A DNA stretch of 64,000 nt from contig NC_135358.1 in NCBI RefSeq assembly GCF_051622035.1, positions 6,778,501 through 6,842,500 on the forward strand, given 5' to 3'. Below are positions 11,497-25,500 of this stretch, piece after piece. The position numbers and the translations under genes are program-made. The notes under the pieces are model-generated. The model worked only from the letters and a program-made list of their open reading frames with translations, made no database searches and had not been told where the DNA came from. The DNA is from Arctopsyche grandis. Taxonomy: Eukaryota > Arthropoda > Insecta > Trichoptera > Hydropsychidae. Numbering within the stretch: the stretch's first letter is position 1; each line of letters opens with the position of its first letter.

Positions 11497-11515
11497 TTGG
11501 TTAGGTTAGGTTAAG
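11497..11515 (+). repeat. Short TTAGG-type step
   Basis: GGTTAGGTTAGGTTA-like sequence contains two consecutive units of the ancestral arthropod telomere repeat, near a second GTTGGTGTTGG stretch. It is interstitial and very short, so it is weak evidence on its own. Confidence 0.3.
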
Positions 11516-12759
11516 TTGGTGTTGGTTTTATTTATTTAAGTTTACATTTCACTAGTGAAAAACAAAAGTAAAACACTTTCAACAGTTCAGAGTTGTCAAT
11601 AGCGGAAGATTGCAACGTTGCCAATTTTTTTTTATCTATTCTAATGCTAAAATCTATTTTTTCAAATGACCGTTTCATATTTTTTAATGGTCACTTTATA
11701 GTGCCAACATATTTTATTCGATGCACAATACGAGATTGTTTAATGCACCGAAAACGCAGAGACATTTTTTTTTAATATACAAAGTATCTTTCTCAATGTA
11801 CAGTTAAATCGTACCCATTATAAATCATATTAATTGACATTAAAAAAATGTGTAAATGTAGATTATAATAACCATAAGAGTGCATTATAGTGTTGTTAAC
11901 GAACAAACTTAAACACAATTAATGTGTTTAGAACATAAATACATTATATGTAACTGTCAATATCATTTGGCTGCTTTCAACTTAAGAATCAATAACCTAA
12001 TATCCGGTCAAAAAAATAAATAAATGCAAATGATAAATTAGTAAGAAAATAAGCTTTAAGCAATTATATATAAAAAAATAAGTACAATAGTATACTGCCT
12101 TCAAAAATGCCGGTTTCAGATTAAAACTTATATCAATTAGAAATCATTGTCATGAAATAAAAAAAAAAAACTAAAAAAATTCACGCAGTTGGCAATAATG
12201 GTACAATTAATATAGTGATTAAAGCTTACATTTAATAGATAACGATGTCTTGCCACATAACTAGTGTAAAATATTAGCAAATTGTAATATAATTATACAT
12301 TTCAAATTTGGAAATGAGGGAATCAGTGCTACACGTAAATATACAATACATACATACATAGGTTCAGTTAATTTATTTTGTTTGCAACCAAAGAGTTTAA
12401 TGCGATTTAAATGGTCAATACGTGGAAGGATTACAATGACTCAATTTTAAAAAAATATTTTTGGATAGTAAATATTCTTGAGAGATTACCCTGAAGTTTA
12501 ATAAATTCGCACAAACAGTACATTTAATCATTGAACAGCATTATTTTAATTTTGAACCTTTGCATTTAAACATATTTCAAGTATACTTATTATTATTATC
12601 AATGGGAAGATCACATATACTGACAACATTAAAACATGATAAAATTCTTTTTAACAATCTGAAAAATCACCATTTTTTAAATCTACATTAATCCTATGTA
12701 CATTTCTATAAGTTACCGAAACGAAAAGAATTTGAATTTGTTCACAAATATAATATTTA

Positions 12760-12898
<139 letters not shown>

Positions 12899-14261
12899 TA
12901 AACGTCTGAGATAAACTTGACTTCATATAAAAACAACTTCAATAAAACAATTTCAACTGTATTTGTATATAAAACTTTCTTAGTCATCGTCATATTATTT
13001 TGAATATTTAAAAGTGTCGAAAATTATATTCACAAGTGTTTCTTTGACACTTTTTTCTTCTAAAAAAAAATCTCCGGCGAGATCAACTACATATTTCAGA
13101 TGGTTAATTTATTGCACAACCCAGAATGAAATACAACACGTATCTTCTTGAACTAACGATACCTACATTTTCATTTGCAAAAGAACTATTTCAAAATAGC
13201 ATACAGGGAATATGTAACGACAACACTTACACTAATAACTCTGTGGTAATTTTTGTGTATGAATGCACATATACATACATACATATATGATATAAAGAGA
13301 TAAATGCATTAAAAGATTAAAAAATTGATTTCATAAATCATATATGTATGTATATTCTATATAATGCTTTCATCGAAATTTGTAGACTTCAATCCGAAAA
13401 AGGCAATCAAAAAATGCCAATTATTGAATCATCAATATACATATATATTTTTTAATTTGCAAAATGCAATAACAAAAAAAAATTGAGAAAGAAGTATGCA
13501 TTACAATATACATAACAAATAAATGTACATATTTGTGATAAGTTTAATTACTTTATGTATATCCATGTATTCTGTTATATAATTAAATATATAAAATATA
13601 AAACATGCCAGAATATTTTGAACTATAAACACTTAAGAAGAATAATTATAGTTTTATAACTTACGAGTTAAAATGATTTAAAAAATTTACGCACATTAAA
13701 AAATACGATAATCATTTTTAATTCAACATCATTCCAAAGCGAAATGACTTTAAAAGTCTGTATAGAATAAAGTGGATACACAGCTCAGTATAAAAAATAT
13801 ATACATACATATATATAATACTATAATGGAAGTGAATATTATACGTAAAACAGATTCATATCATTTGAAATTTAAATGTAAAAAATGCAATAAAGAAATT
13901 GTGCAAATGATAATTTCGACTTGAATAGATTACAACACATTAAAAACAATAGACAATAATAATAAATACAAAATTTTAATAAAAGCATATTCCGATGCAA
14001 TGTCTTTCAATGCTTCCGCTACAACTGTTACGATTTCACTACCGTTCAATGGTCAAAATAAAATTTAAAATATTTAATTAGCACAACCGACGTATGCACA
14101 AATTATTGACCCTCCAATAACATGAAAAGATACAATATTAAAGTAAAATAAATCACAAAATACAGCCTCGAGAATTTACAACAATGCGGACGCTTAAGTA
14201 GTTTGTGCAGGCATATTGAAATGTCAATACATATTAAAAATTTAAACACTTAAAAAAATAT

Positions 14262-14364
<103 letters not shown>

Positions 14365-16595
14365 GTGCACAAAATTCGAGAACTTTGGGAATGACTGGAG
14401 ACACAAATACGCGCTTTTCATATGACACATTTCTTTTGTGAATTCGTTTGTACCAAAAATTGTATAATACATTGACTGTAAGTTTTACATCAAATAAAAT
14501 AAATCAGCGTTGTTGTATTGCATCATTGCGACAAAAAATATAGAGTATTTAATTTTACTACAGATAAAAATATTAAAAAAAAAAAACCTTTACCCAATAA
14601 TAATAAAAACATGTTCAATTGGAAAAACTCGACAATAAATGGCAAGATTAAAAAAATGATATTTGATGGCACTATATTTGCAATCTTCATATGCATACAA
14701 TGCAACATATTCAATGGTATTAAGTATCACCTATATAACAAAATACGAGCGTAATATGACTAGATGTGAGAGAAGCCCGCTTTTAACGTGCCTTAGTATG
14801 TATATTACTAATAATAATAAAAAAAAAACCATAAACATCATAGACTAATATATAATATAATTAATAAAAAAATGGGTGCAGTTCTTTTAATTTATTGCAC
14901 ATCAATCACGTGTTTTATTCTTTAAAAGTCGGCACAAATATGCACAGACGTGCTTATTTATCAAGTGATTTAATTTTTAAATATATATATATATATATAT
15001 GTATATATACGTATAAATAAAAGTACGTCAAGCTCCCTTCGTAAATGTAATTTAAAGTTAAATCATTTGTGACAAAATTGTCCGTAGAGATTATATTTTC
15101 ATTAAACTTAGCACCATTACCTAAAACGACATTCAATATACACAAACCAAACAAGTTTAATTTAGGATGAACCTGAATAGTCAGACTCGAGGTCCTTAAA
15201 AAAATGATTGTAATGTCACTTTTTTCATTTTAATTTTAATAGTTAGCCTACAAGTATATTATATAATATCAGTATCAATAAATAACGATAGCAGTATGTT
15301 TTAAAAAGTCACCCCTTCACACTGACGCATCGAAATAAAAATTGCACAATAATTAAAAAAAAAAAAAAAAACAGTAGACAATTTTGTTTGAGTATTATCA
15401 AAATCAGATTGCAATAGAAATAGTCGAAAGACTCTATTGAAGAGAGTAACAAAAACAAGTACAAGTACATATATTATTTAAATATACACATCATATGTGA
15501 ATAAGCATGCATGCGTTTATATACAATTGGTGAGTATGCAAACGACAAGGATGCATTATCTAAATGTTGTGAAGGGGTGTGTATATCTTACGATAAATTG
15601 GCTCACGACATATATAAATAGTAAAAAATCTAACGAGAAAATAATTGCGAAGAAATGGAAGAGAACGATTAAGATGGTTTTATCAAATAGCTCGGCGACA
15701 CACGTCGAGTATAAAATCTAAATCAGAAACATACATATATATTATATATATATAAAACTCTTGTACATTATAAGATATTCTGTGCATATTACATATATAT
15801 TATTCATCCACAAATACTATTTGGAACATTTAATAATCTCAGAAAAATAGAATCACTGTAAAAATACACACATGTATTTTAAAAAGGTAAATAAAAATAT
15901 TTTAATATATTATATAAGATAAACGTTTATATGTAGATCAATTGAGATGAGATTCATACGTTAATTTTGAATATTTTACTCGTACCAATATTAAAATGAG
16001 ATTATTACCAGGTTAATTTTATTTGGCAAGAATTCATGTACTAAATAAATTAATTCAACTGTCAATAAAACCATCCTGTTCTTTTTTTTTTGTAAAATGA
16101 TTAGGGGAAGACGTAAATGGAAATTGTCAAGCGTCATGAGCCACAAAAAACAGAGTAGAATTCTTACGAACTAAAAAATACTTACACATCACGATTTTAA
16201 ACAATAAATAATAATAGTCATATATTTCTGATTAGAAATGCTCCCTTATAGTTAATGTTAATTAAAATAGACAGGTATACACAGTTACACCACTTAAGAA
16301 CTAAAAAACAGCAAAATCAATATGTGAACATATTTTTTTTTTTTTTTAGATTGCACATTACGATCATAGAGGTGTACTGCTCATTTTAAGGAGTATCTCC
16401 TGAGAGCTCCGACATCTATTATCAAAGTAGACTTTCGACCATCTATAAATATAATTTTATAGAAAATAACGGCATCTTGACAAAAGTCTGTGACTTTCGA
16501 TAATTTCTTTCCATTGAGAAATTACAACAAACTGTGCAAAGCCAAGGAAAATCACACAAGTGACTATATGTATCCAGCAAGAAGCGGATGAATGA

Positions 16596-19500
16596 TTAAA
16601 GAGGCACATTGCCATCACTCATGCTCTTGTCTCCGTCCAAAGCGTTCAACGGACTCTCATATTCTTGCACAAGGGCAGCTTTATCCTAAAAATATAATAA
16701 AATCACACTTTTAAAAGGACTTTTCACAAACAAACACTATACATTTTATTATTTGAACGAACCTTTTCCTTGTTAGTAACAAGCTGTTGACGAACTTTTT
16801 CATGCTGTCTAGTCAAAGCATCTCGTCTCTTTTCGTATAACTGGGATAGTCTCAACCTTTCAGCTACACCTCGCTCAACAACCTTTGGATTTAAAACAAA
16901 AAATAAATAAATAAAATTCAAAAACATTTACATAAATTACAGTTCGAATAAAAAAATAAAATAACATAACAATAAAATAACCTGTGATAAAAATAAAAAT
17001 AAAATAACCTGTGATGCGACTTCTCTTTTGATTCGTACAAGCTCATCCCGATCTTTATGCACTTTGGCTAATGCTTTGACTTCTCCACGGCGTGCAGCTT
17101 GCAAACGTCTCATAACTTCATCTGTTTCTCTTTCTAAAAGAACCTAAAATTAAAAAATAAAATACAAGTCAAAATGTGTGGAAAATACCCATTAAATTAG
17201 GACTGCCATATCCTGGCCATTCTAAAAAGACGATACCCAATATTGTAAATGTTAGGATAGGATTTTAGCCCAAAATGAAAAAACTGTAACGTGAGAATAT
17301 GGGAGAGGACATACAGGCCTAATGGAATTCGAAATAGACTGGACCCATACGTATCTAGACAATGGACATGCTGGAGTTCTCACAGACCTGGTCGAGTCCT
17401 TGCGTAATTAATGGGTACGCTAGATTAGACCGACCAGACCCGAACGTGTCCGCCAAGAACAGACACGCCAACGAATCAGAGGCTGAGCTCTGCAACTTGC
17501 CCTTTAAAAGGAGGTACACACGGTAGATCAGATATTCTGGAGTGAGCGACGGCCCCGTGTGGACCTGCGTTGAATAAATGCTGTGAAGCGACTTTTATGG
17601 GACTTTCATCCGCATTTGAATGATTCAAGGTCATTATGTTCTCATAAATCGAGAATTTCATATCTACATATTTATATCTCTAATGTTCAATAGTTATCGC
17701 ATGCCTGATAGCATTTCATTAGATGAGAAAATAGTAGAAGCAGTAAATAATTATTTATATTTAGGTCAAATAATTGACATGTCCGGTAGTAAAGCAGAAT
17801 AAATAAAGAGACGTATGAAATAAGGGTCGAGTGCATTTGGACGAATGAATGCAGTTTTTAAATCAAAAAGGACACTTTGCCCGAAGAAAAAGATCTTCGA
17901 TAAATGTGTTTTGCCAGTGATGACGTATGGATAAGAAACTCCAAGTTGCTACATAAAGTCCAATGCACTCAAAGAAGTATGGAACACTGTATGCTTGGCA
18001 TAACGAGGAAAGACAGGAAACGGAATACTTAAGTGAGAAGTATGACAACTGGCTAGAGTGAAGAAATTGAAATGGCAATGAGCGGGCCACATGGCTAGAA
18101 GAATGGACGAAAGGTGGGCAAAAGAAATGCTAGAATGGTACCCGAAAGAATGCAAAAGGGTAAAAGGAAGACCACAAGGAAGTTAGGAAAATATATGGAG
18201 TGAGATGGATGAGAGTTATGCAAAACAGAGACGAGTAGAAGCGTGTTGGATCCAGCAGTGGATAGCGAATGACCGTAGATGATGATGATGATGATGATGA
18301 TATGTATATCTATGTAGAACTGGTGTGTCACAAGTTCAAAACAAAATGTGTAATATAAAGCCTACAAATATGTGTACGTAGTTCTAATTAAATAAAAAAA
18401 ATATAAAAAGATTACCTTAAGTAGCTTCAATTGTGATTGTTGCGATTGTTTGAGATATTTATCTGCTTGAGCATAAATTGTTTCATGATAACGTTCACGC
18501 AACTCTTGCATTTGACTGGCTTGTTCCCGCCACAATGCTCCAGATTCACCCGAGCTTCCGGAACCGCCTTCTCCTTCTATTGTAGTTGCACCCAAAGTAT
18601 CCGAATTGGAATTATCTCTGATACAGAAAATTAATCTACAATAATGACAAATATAACAATTTACACCAAAAATCGTATCATAGGGAAAACTTCAGCACAT
18701 ACATATTTTTACTAGAAAGACGTTTAACTAGTTTATTGGTCATGTAAAATTTGGTCCGTCGAGCAGCTGAATCTGACGAGCTCAAGTCGCAAGAGCGTTG
18801 ATGACCATGCAGTGCACGAGCTCTCTCTTTCTCATGTTTTCTTTTCAATGTCTCCACCTTCTTTTCCAATTCTGCCCTCTTCTCCTTAACCGTTTTACTG
18901 TTCATAACGCGCTCAAAGGATTCCGCCTCCAGCTCCTCGGAAGGAAGTGCCTCTCCACACGCGGCAACATTGAGCGATTGGTCCAGCGTTGACTGTAATC
19001 AAAGTTATTATTTTTTAACCGTAAACACATACAATAACTACAATATGATTTTTATGTTACACTAACGATAGTTTTTGCTTGGACTTCTTGAGTAGTAGTT
19101 TGATCATTATCGCCGTCAACACTTGCAGATGGTACAGGCGCTGTTGAAGGGGATATTAAAGACGTAGATACTGGTTCAGCTGCAATATTTGGAGACGACG
19201 ACGCAGCTGCCAGCGGAACTGGAGTCGGCTGTTGCAAGGATCCTTGATGTGTGATTCCAGCCACGCTGGCTCGATGCCTCGGAGACCAATTTGCCCCCTT
19301 GCCTTGTTTCAAAGCAGACGCTGCGTCTTTTTTTACACTCGCTGAAATTACACAAACGTTAGACTAGTTTTGCTACATCGGACAATTCTAATTACGTGTA
19401 TTATTACTATACCCGGTACACTTCCTAACTGATCTTCAGATCCTTCAGTCTCCATATCATCTGTCAACACCGATAACTGTTGCTCGCGTTTTTCACGCTC

Positions 19501-22500
19501 ACTTTGATATTTAATGGGATTGGCGAGAGCTTCGGCAAGATCAGATAAGCCATCGGGTACATAATCCTTAAATATAAGATAGTAAATTTTATGCTACAAT
19601 GTATGCCGGCTACCAATAAATTGTTTATTTGTTATATATGAAAAAATTACTTTAACAACAACGAGAAGAAACAAACTAGTCATCAACAATGGTTGGCTGA
19701 GTTCATTTCGGAGTGTGACATGACGATATCCAGGACACAGTCCGACAACGGGTAATACACGATGGCCTATTAATTTACCACTTTCTTCATATGCAGCGAG
19801 TCTGATAGAAGCCAATTCAGGCAACACAACCTACGAAAACATAAAATCAAATCATTCTAACGACTGACACAGTACTTTACATACAGAAATATTAACGAAC
19901 CTTCTTGAATACGAATGGATCTTCACCATACACGGGATTCATACCATTATTTTGAACAATTTTAGTTCGGAATCTTTTACGAACGGTATCGGCCGGCAAA
20001 CCGTACATGTCGACCTCGACATACGTTCCCACACGTTTGTCGGTTAAAAATTGTCCTGATATTACAGTTACGGACACAGTACCAGCGATGATACCATCAA
20101 CTGTTGACTCGGCGAATGGATCCAAACGCCTATATTAAAATACAATACAAATTTTATAGAAAAATTCACATATATTAAAATATTGATTGAGTTGTCCGAA
20201 TTGAATACCTATCTTTACGCCTCATAAACTCTGGTTTTAATATATAGCCGCTGCGAAGGTTGTATTCAAATATTCCCAGATTCAACTGCATAGCCAAGTC
20301 TAAAGTTTGGTAATTTAGTGCTACCAACTGACATCCAGCGTTCCAAAATACCTTTGATGATAGAACATCGTCAGAATGCTGAATAGTTTCAAATTTAAAA
20401 GTACGCATATACATATTATGTGTGTAAAAACCTGAGGCATGAAATTGGAACTGTCGAACCGAGTACCGGCTGGATATACCCGAGACAATTGATGCTTATT
20501 GTAATTAACAAATTCAATAGGTCTTTCTTTCAAAAGCGTTGTAGCTTGCTTTTCATCAAATGATGACATCTCGTAAAAACGATTTTTTTCTAAAAAAGAA
20601 AATAATATAAATATTTATTTATAACGGGGGAAATATGCCAAAAACAAGTGATCAATTGATTATATAAACAATGGAAGTGCAGAAGCATTTAATTACTGTT
20701 AAGAAATAAGAAAAATTTGACTACATATTTATTCCAAGAAAAATGAGAAACCACTTGATTATGACCCTTTATAGGAACAATTTAAACGTCAAGTTAAATT
20801 TTTTTTCACAAACATTTTTTTTAAAATACAAGGTATTTCTCTAAATGTACAGTTAAATCGTACCCCTATTTATATTCTCAAAAATATAGATAAGATTCAT
20901 ATATCATCCTTCCACGCTTATCGATTGAACCAAACTATATTATATAAACAAAACATAGTCATACTTTTAGAAATTTCAAAGGTATTGAAATGCACTGGCT
21001 GCACGTAGTTGACGAGTGCTGATATTTCGGCCCCGGCTTCGGTTTCACGGGCTTGTTGAGCTTTATCACCCGGAGCAGCTACGCTGCCGATGCCGACAAT
21101 GGCAACTTCAGAACCATCCGTGGCACCAACGATCGCCACACTGCTAGTATTAACACCCTCATCTTCGGACGAACTGTCCGTTTCTGACGAGGCAGTACTA
21201 TCTTTAGAGCCTTGCCGAGTCAGCTGTAACCAACCACAAATAATAAACACCAAATTCATACATCCATATATATAAAAATGAAACAAATAAAAGCATCCAA
21301 CATACCAGTACCTGATGGGCATGATGCGTAGCACCGATATCTCCATTGCCTTGCAGGGCGACTACCGTGCAGGAATCTTCAGGTATTCCAGGTGTGAGAG
21401 CTTTCTTATTGTGATGATGATGATGGTGTTTTTTCTTGTTTTTGATTATTATTTTACGCCTCAATAGCGATGGTGGGGGTAGACTGCCACCTGGATTGGG
21501 ATTGAAATCATTAAATTAGATTTTATACAATGAAAATGATGTATTGAATGAAAGTTTATGTACCAGGTTCGAGTGCGTGAGATTCGAGTGCTTTGTCGAG
21601 TAACATATCTCCGAAAATATCCCGACAGTAGTTTGCAATTTTAGCCTGCTGTCGAGGATTACAATGATTTTCGAAGCTCAAAATTACAGGAAAGTCTGAA
21701 GTTTTGAATGCACTCTCTGCAATAGCTTCAAGTACGTCCTTAGCGCTGATGTCTTGTACGAACGTATAACCATGCACGATGACTGGTTCTTCAGTACGGC
21801 CGTTCCAAAAATCCAATTCTACACACCTGAAAGACACGTGATAGAAAATTTTAGCAAATTATATGCAAAGCTTATTATAATTACATATGTATTAATGTTA
21901 GTGGTGTCATTCAATTTCCGTAACAAAAAGTTTCAAACAAATAATTCTTGCAATACGTATTGTAGATATAAAAAAACCATTTCTTCAAGCATACAGTACA
22001 TATTTATAATTAAATCACAGTTAATCAATTCATAAATAATTACATTTTGTTATTGAATTATTTTTCAATACGCCTGAGATTATGGGAAAGCATAAAAAGA
22101 CATGAAATTATATTAAAAATGATAGATTATGCATTCTTAAACTTCATAACGTTGTAATATGATCTAAATAACCCCAGTAACATGATGTTGTTTATAGAAG
22201 ATGCTCAATGGGGTTCTAATTGGGTCCAATTTATGATAAAATATTAAGTATTAAGTCATAAAGGCTGTATAAAAATGGATAAAACATGTCGTTTCAAGGG
22301 TAATAAATAAACAACTAAACATTCGAGACCAAGATTCCTCCATTTCGATCAAAGAGCACAGTATGATTTATCTTGCTTTTATCATTTTTGAAAGTTTTTC
22401 GGCAAGCAAAAGTCTGTTTATAAAGATGTTTAACAGATTTCTGAAAATTTTAAATTTTGAACAAAGACTTATTGATATTACATGCCACAGCGTAGTGCAT

Positions 22501-25500
22501 TGATATAGCTATTGCATACCAGTAGAGAGATCGTGGGTTCAAGTCCCGGCCAAATATGCTGCTGGCGAGATCTTGGGGTCAATAAAAACACAGATCGACT
22601 GTCTCTTGCTAGAATTTTCCGACTTTTTCTAGCTTAATTGTTATGACAGATCCAATAAATCAGTATCTTCCCCCTCAGTTTCTCGCAAATTTGAGTTATT
22701 AGCATCTAGAATTTGTTGATTCGTATAAAAAATGCTGCCTACATAATGTGTTTCTCACAAATTTGCCGTGTATCAAAACATTTGTTGATTGTTCATAGAT
22801 GTCTCTATTCTATGTTTGAAAAATTGCTTGTACAAAAATATTTTAACCATATTTTTCGCCTTGGGGTAATCATGGCACATATGATGTATGTATGTAATAC
22901 AATAAAGTGTAACTGACCTACAACCAGCTAACAGACACTGCCTGTATATTTCAACGCTGGATTTTCCCGTGAGCTGATGTCCAGTGAGGTAAGTATTGTG
23001 AGAGGAATTTATGAAGTAATGTGCCAAAGGTTGTTCCATATCGTCACAAAGTTCCAGCTTAGTGTTTGCTATGATCGGATTGTCTTCCGACATGAGATAT
23101 CTAAAATCATACAATGCATAACATAGTAACAATTTAAAGTGCATATTATTAATGTGCAAACATAAAGCTACAATACCTCAAAAAACCATCGAAGCTCAGT
23201 TGGCCCTTTTGTGCGTTAAACTTATTAGGTTCGTACTGGTGGATGAGGTCTTTTGCTCGAGCCGTGTTAGCGTACGGATGTAGAATCTCATTGAGCCGAG
23301 GATCGCGTTGAGTGCGGTTCAAAAACTCCACCAACTGGGAGATGGACATCAGCCGTCGTTTTATACCGACCCTGTAGGATGAGAAGTCGATATTGAGACT
23401 AGAAATTATTTTCAGACGTAATCATACTAAGAAAGCGGGACTTACAAATCTTCGAAAACCTTTTCAACTTCTGTACGCTGTGTGAGATTCTTATAAAACG
23501 TGAAAAAGTCTTCGAACTGAAACTTCGACGGACTGATATTGTCATTTTTACCAGATGGAAGGCCTGATGCGTCCAACGCTTTCTCGACCTTTTTTCGATC
23601 TTCCTTATTTTGTGCAAATAAACGCACAATACTAAAAAAAATTTTAATACGATTAAAATTTTATTTCATATTAAATCAAATATTAAAACAGCATTACAAA
23701 ACAATGTGTACTTTTTAATCGGTATTTTTCCGGCTTTGTCCACGTCCAATGATAACTTTGTATGCACCTTTTGCAAAAACATTATAGATGGACTGTTTAT
23801 AAGACTCAAATTATACGCCAGATTAAATATTACATCAGTCCATTGCTATGACAAAAACTTCCATTAAAAAAACAATTCAAAATAAAATACACTTTAGAAC
23901 AAAAAAATGTAAACCTGTGCAATTTCCTTCTTAGTACAACAAAAATTCACAAATGTCAGGTTTACAAAATCAACTCCAAAACATATAGTGACAGTTTTCT
24001 CTTCCAACGTGTCTTGAGATCCCATAGTGACAATCTGTCTAAGTTTCGGATCCTGCAAAAAGACAAGTCTTTAATTTCAATACGGTAACGATTTTTATAT
24101 GGCAAAATTGACTATTTACGACTTAACAACGGCCATAAACAAACTAACCATATACTATAATTAAAATTAATCAACCATAAAATAAATTACTATTATCTTA
24201 TCCAAAATGAAAGGATAAGTGGTATATGTGTATAATATTACTCAGTATCAGTAAAATATAATATTTCAGTATTATAATGCTTAGCGAGTGTTAAGTGCAA
24301 CGAAAATATAAATTAACCATTGATAAAAAGTTAATCTAGATAAACAATGACCATTATTTATGTAGATATTCAACCACGCCGAGGTTATTCAATTATATTA
24401 CAACTGCGATGTCAATAATGAAATAAAATAATTATAATAAATGCATATTTCATTATTATTTAACAAAGTAAGATGATGGTTCCCATTCTCTGCAGTTTTT
24501 TCATTAAAATGCGAATTTTTACAAATATCATATGCTTCATTTCTAAACTATAATACATTGTCATACATAGTCGGTAGTGGATATGGAGCCGAAGAACTAG
24601 TCCATTATGAACAAAACGAACACCAATTGCATTATATAGAGCGGAGACTTGGACGTTGAAGAGGAAGGAGAGGAATCCTGGATGCCATTAAAATGTGTTT
24701 CTACGCATTCCGTAGATTGTGAAGCAGACAAATGTGTCCATCCTCCAGGAGTTTAGCATATCATAACCGGCTATATAGCTCAGTAGTCAGCGTGTAGTGT
24801 TTTTAACTAAGTGGTCATGGGTTCATTTCCTGATCCAGTGTTGCTGGCTAGACCTTGAATATGTGAGTCCAGGTCGATCGTTTCCCAAATTATCTGATTT
24901 TCATTTAAACGGTTCCACCAAATAAGCAACTATTCCTATATCCCGCAAAATTCGAGTTTATAGCATCTCAAATTTGCTGATATATAAATATGCTACCTAC
25001 TCTGTAAAATGTATGTATTTTAGAAATGTTAGTATTATTGAATTTGTCCATAGATGTCTCGATATAAATATAATTGTTTATTTATTATTGTAATTGGCCA
25101 TAAAGGCGCATTGGGGCCTGTTAGGCCTTCCTGGTACATATATGTATGTATAAAATAAAATATCAGAAAGACTTTACAGAGTGCTGAAAGAGAATTCTTT
25201 CGTATTTTAGACATGTTCTCAGGAGTGATGAGAATCTGATAGTAAGCAGATTAGTGAAGGGGACGCGCGCAAAAAGAAGATCCTCCACACGATTGCCGTA
25301 TCAGATCAGAGAGTCAGCTGGATCCTCTTTGTGCGCTATCATCAGCTTGGCCCAGTACCAGGAGTGGAAGTGAATAGTCCGCCAGGTGCCAGACGTTCCA
25401 TCAGACCACGATGCTCAGTATTGAGCGATCGAAAAGAGAGAGAGTGGAAGTAAACAGCATTTGAAGTAGCAAAATTGATGATCTGTCATAGAACTTCAAA

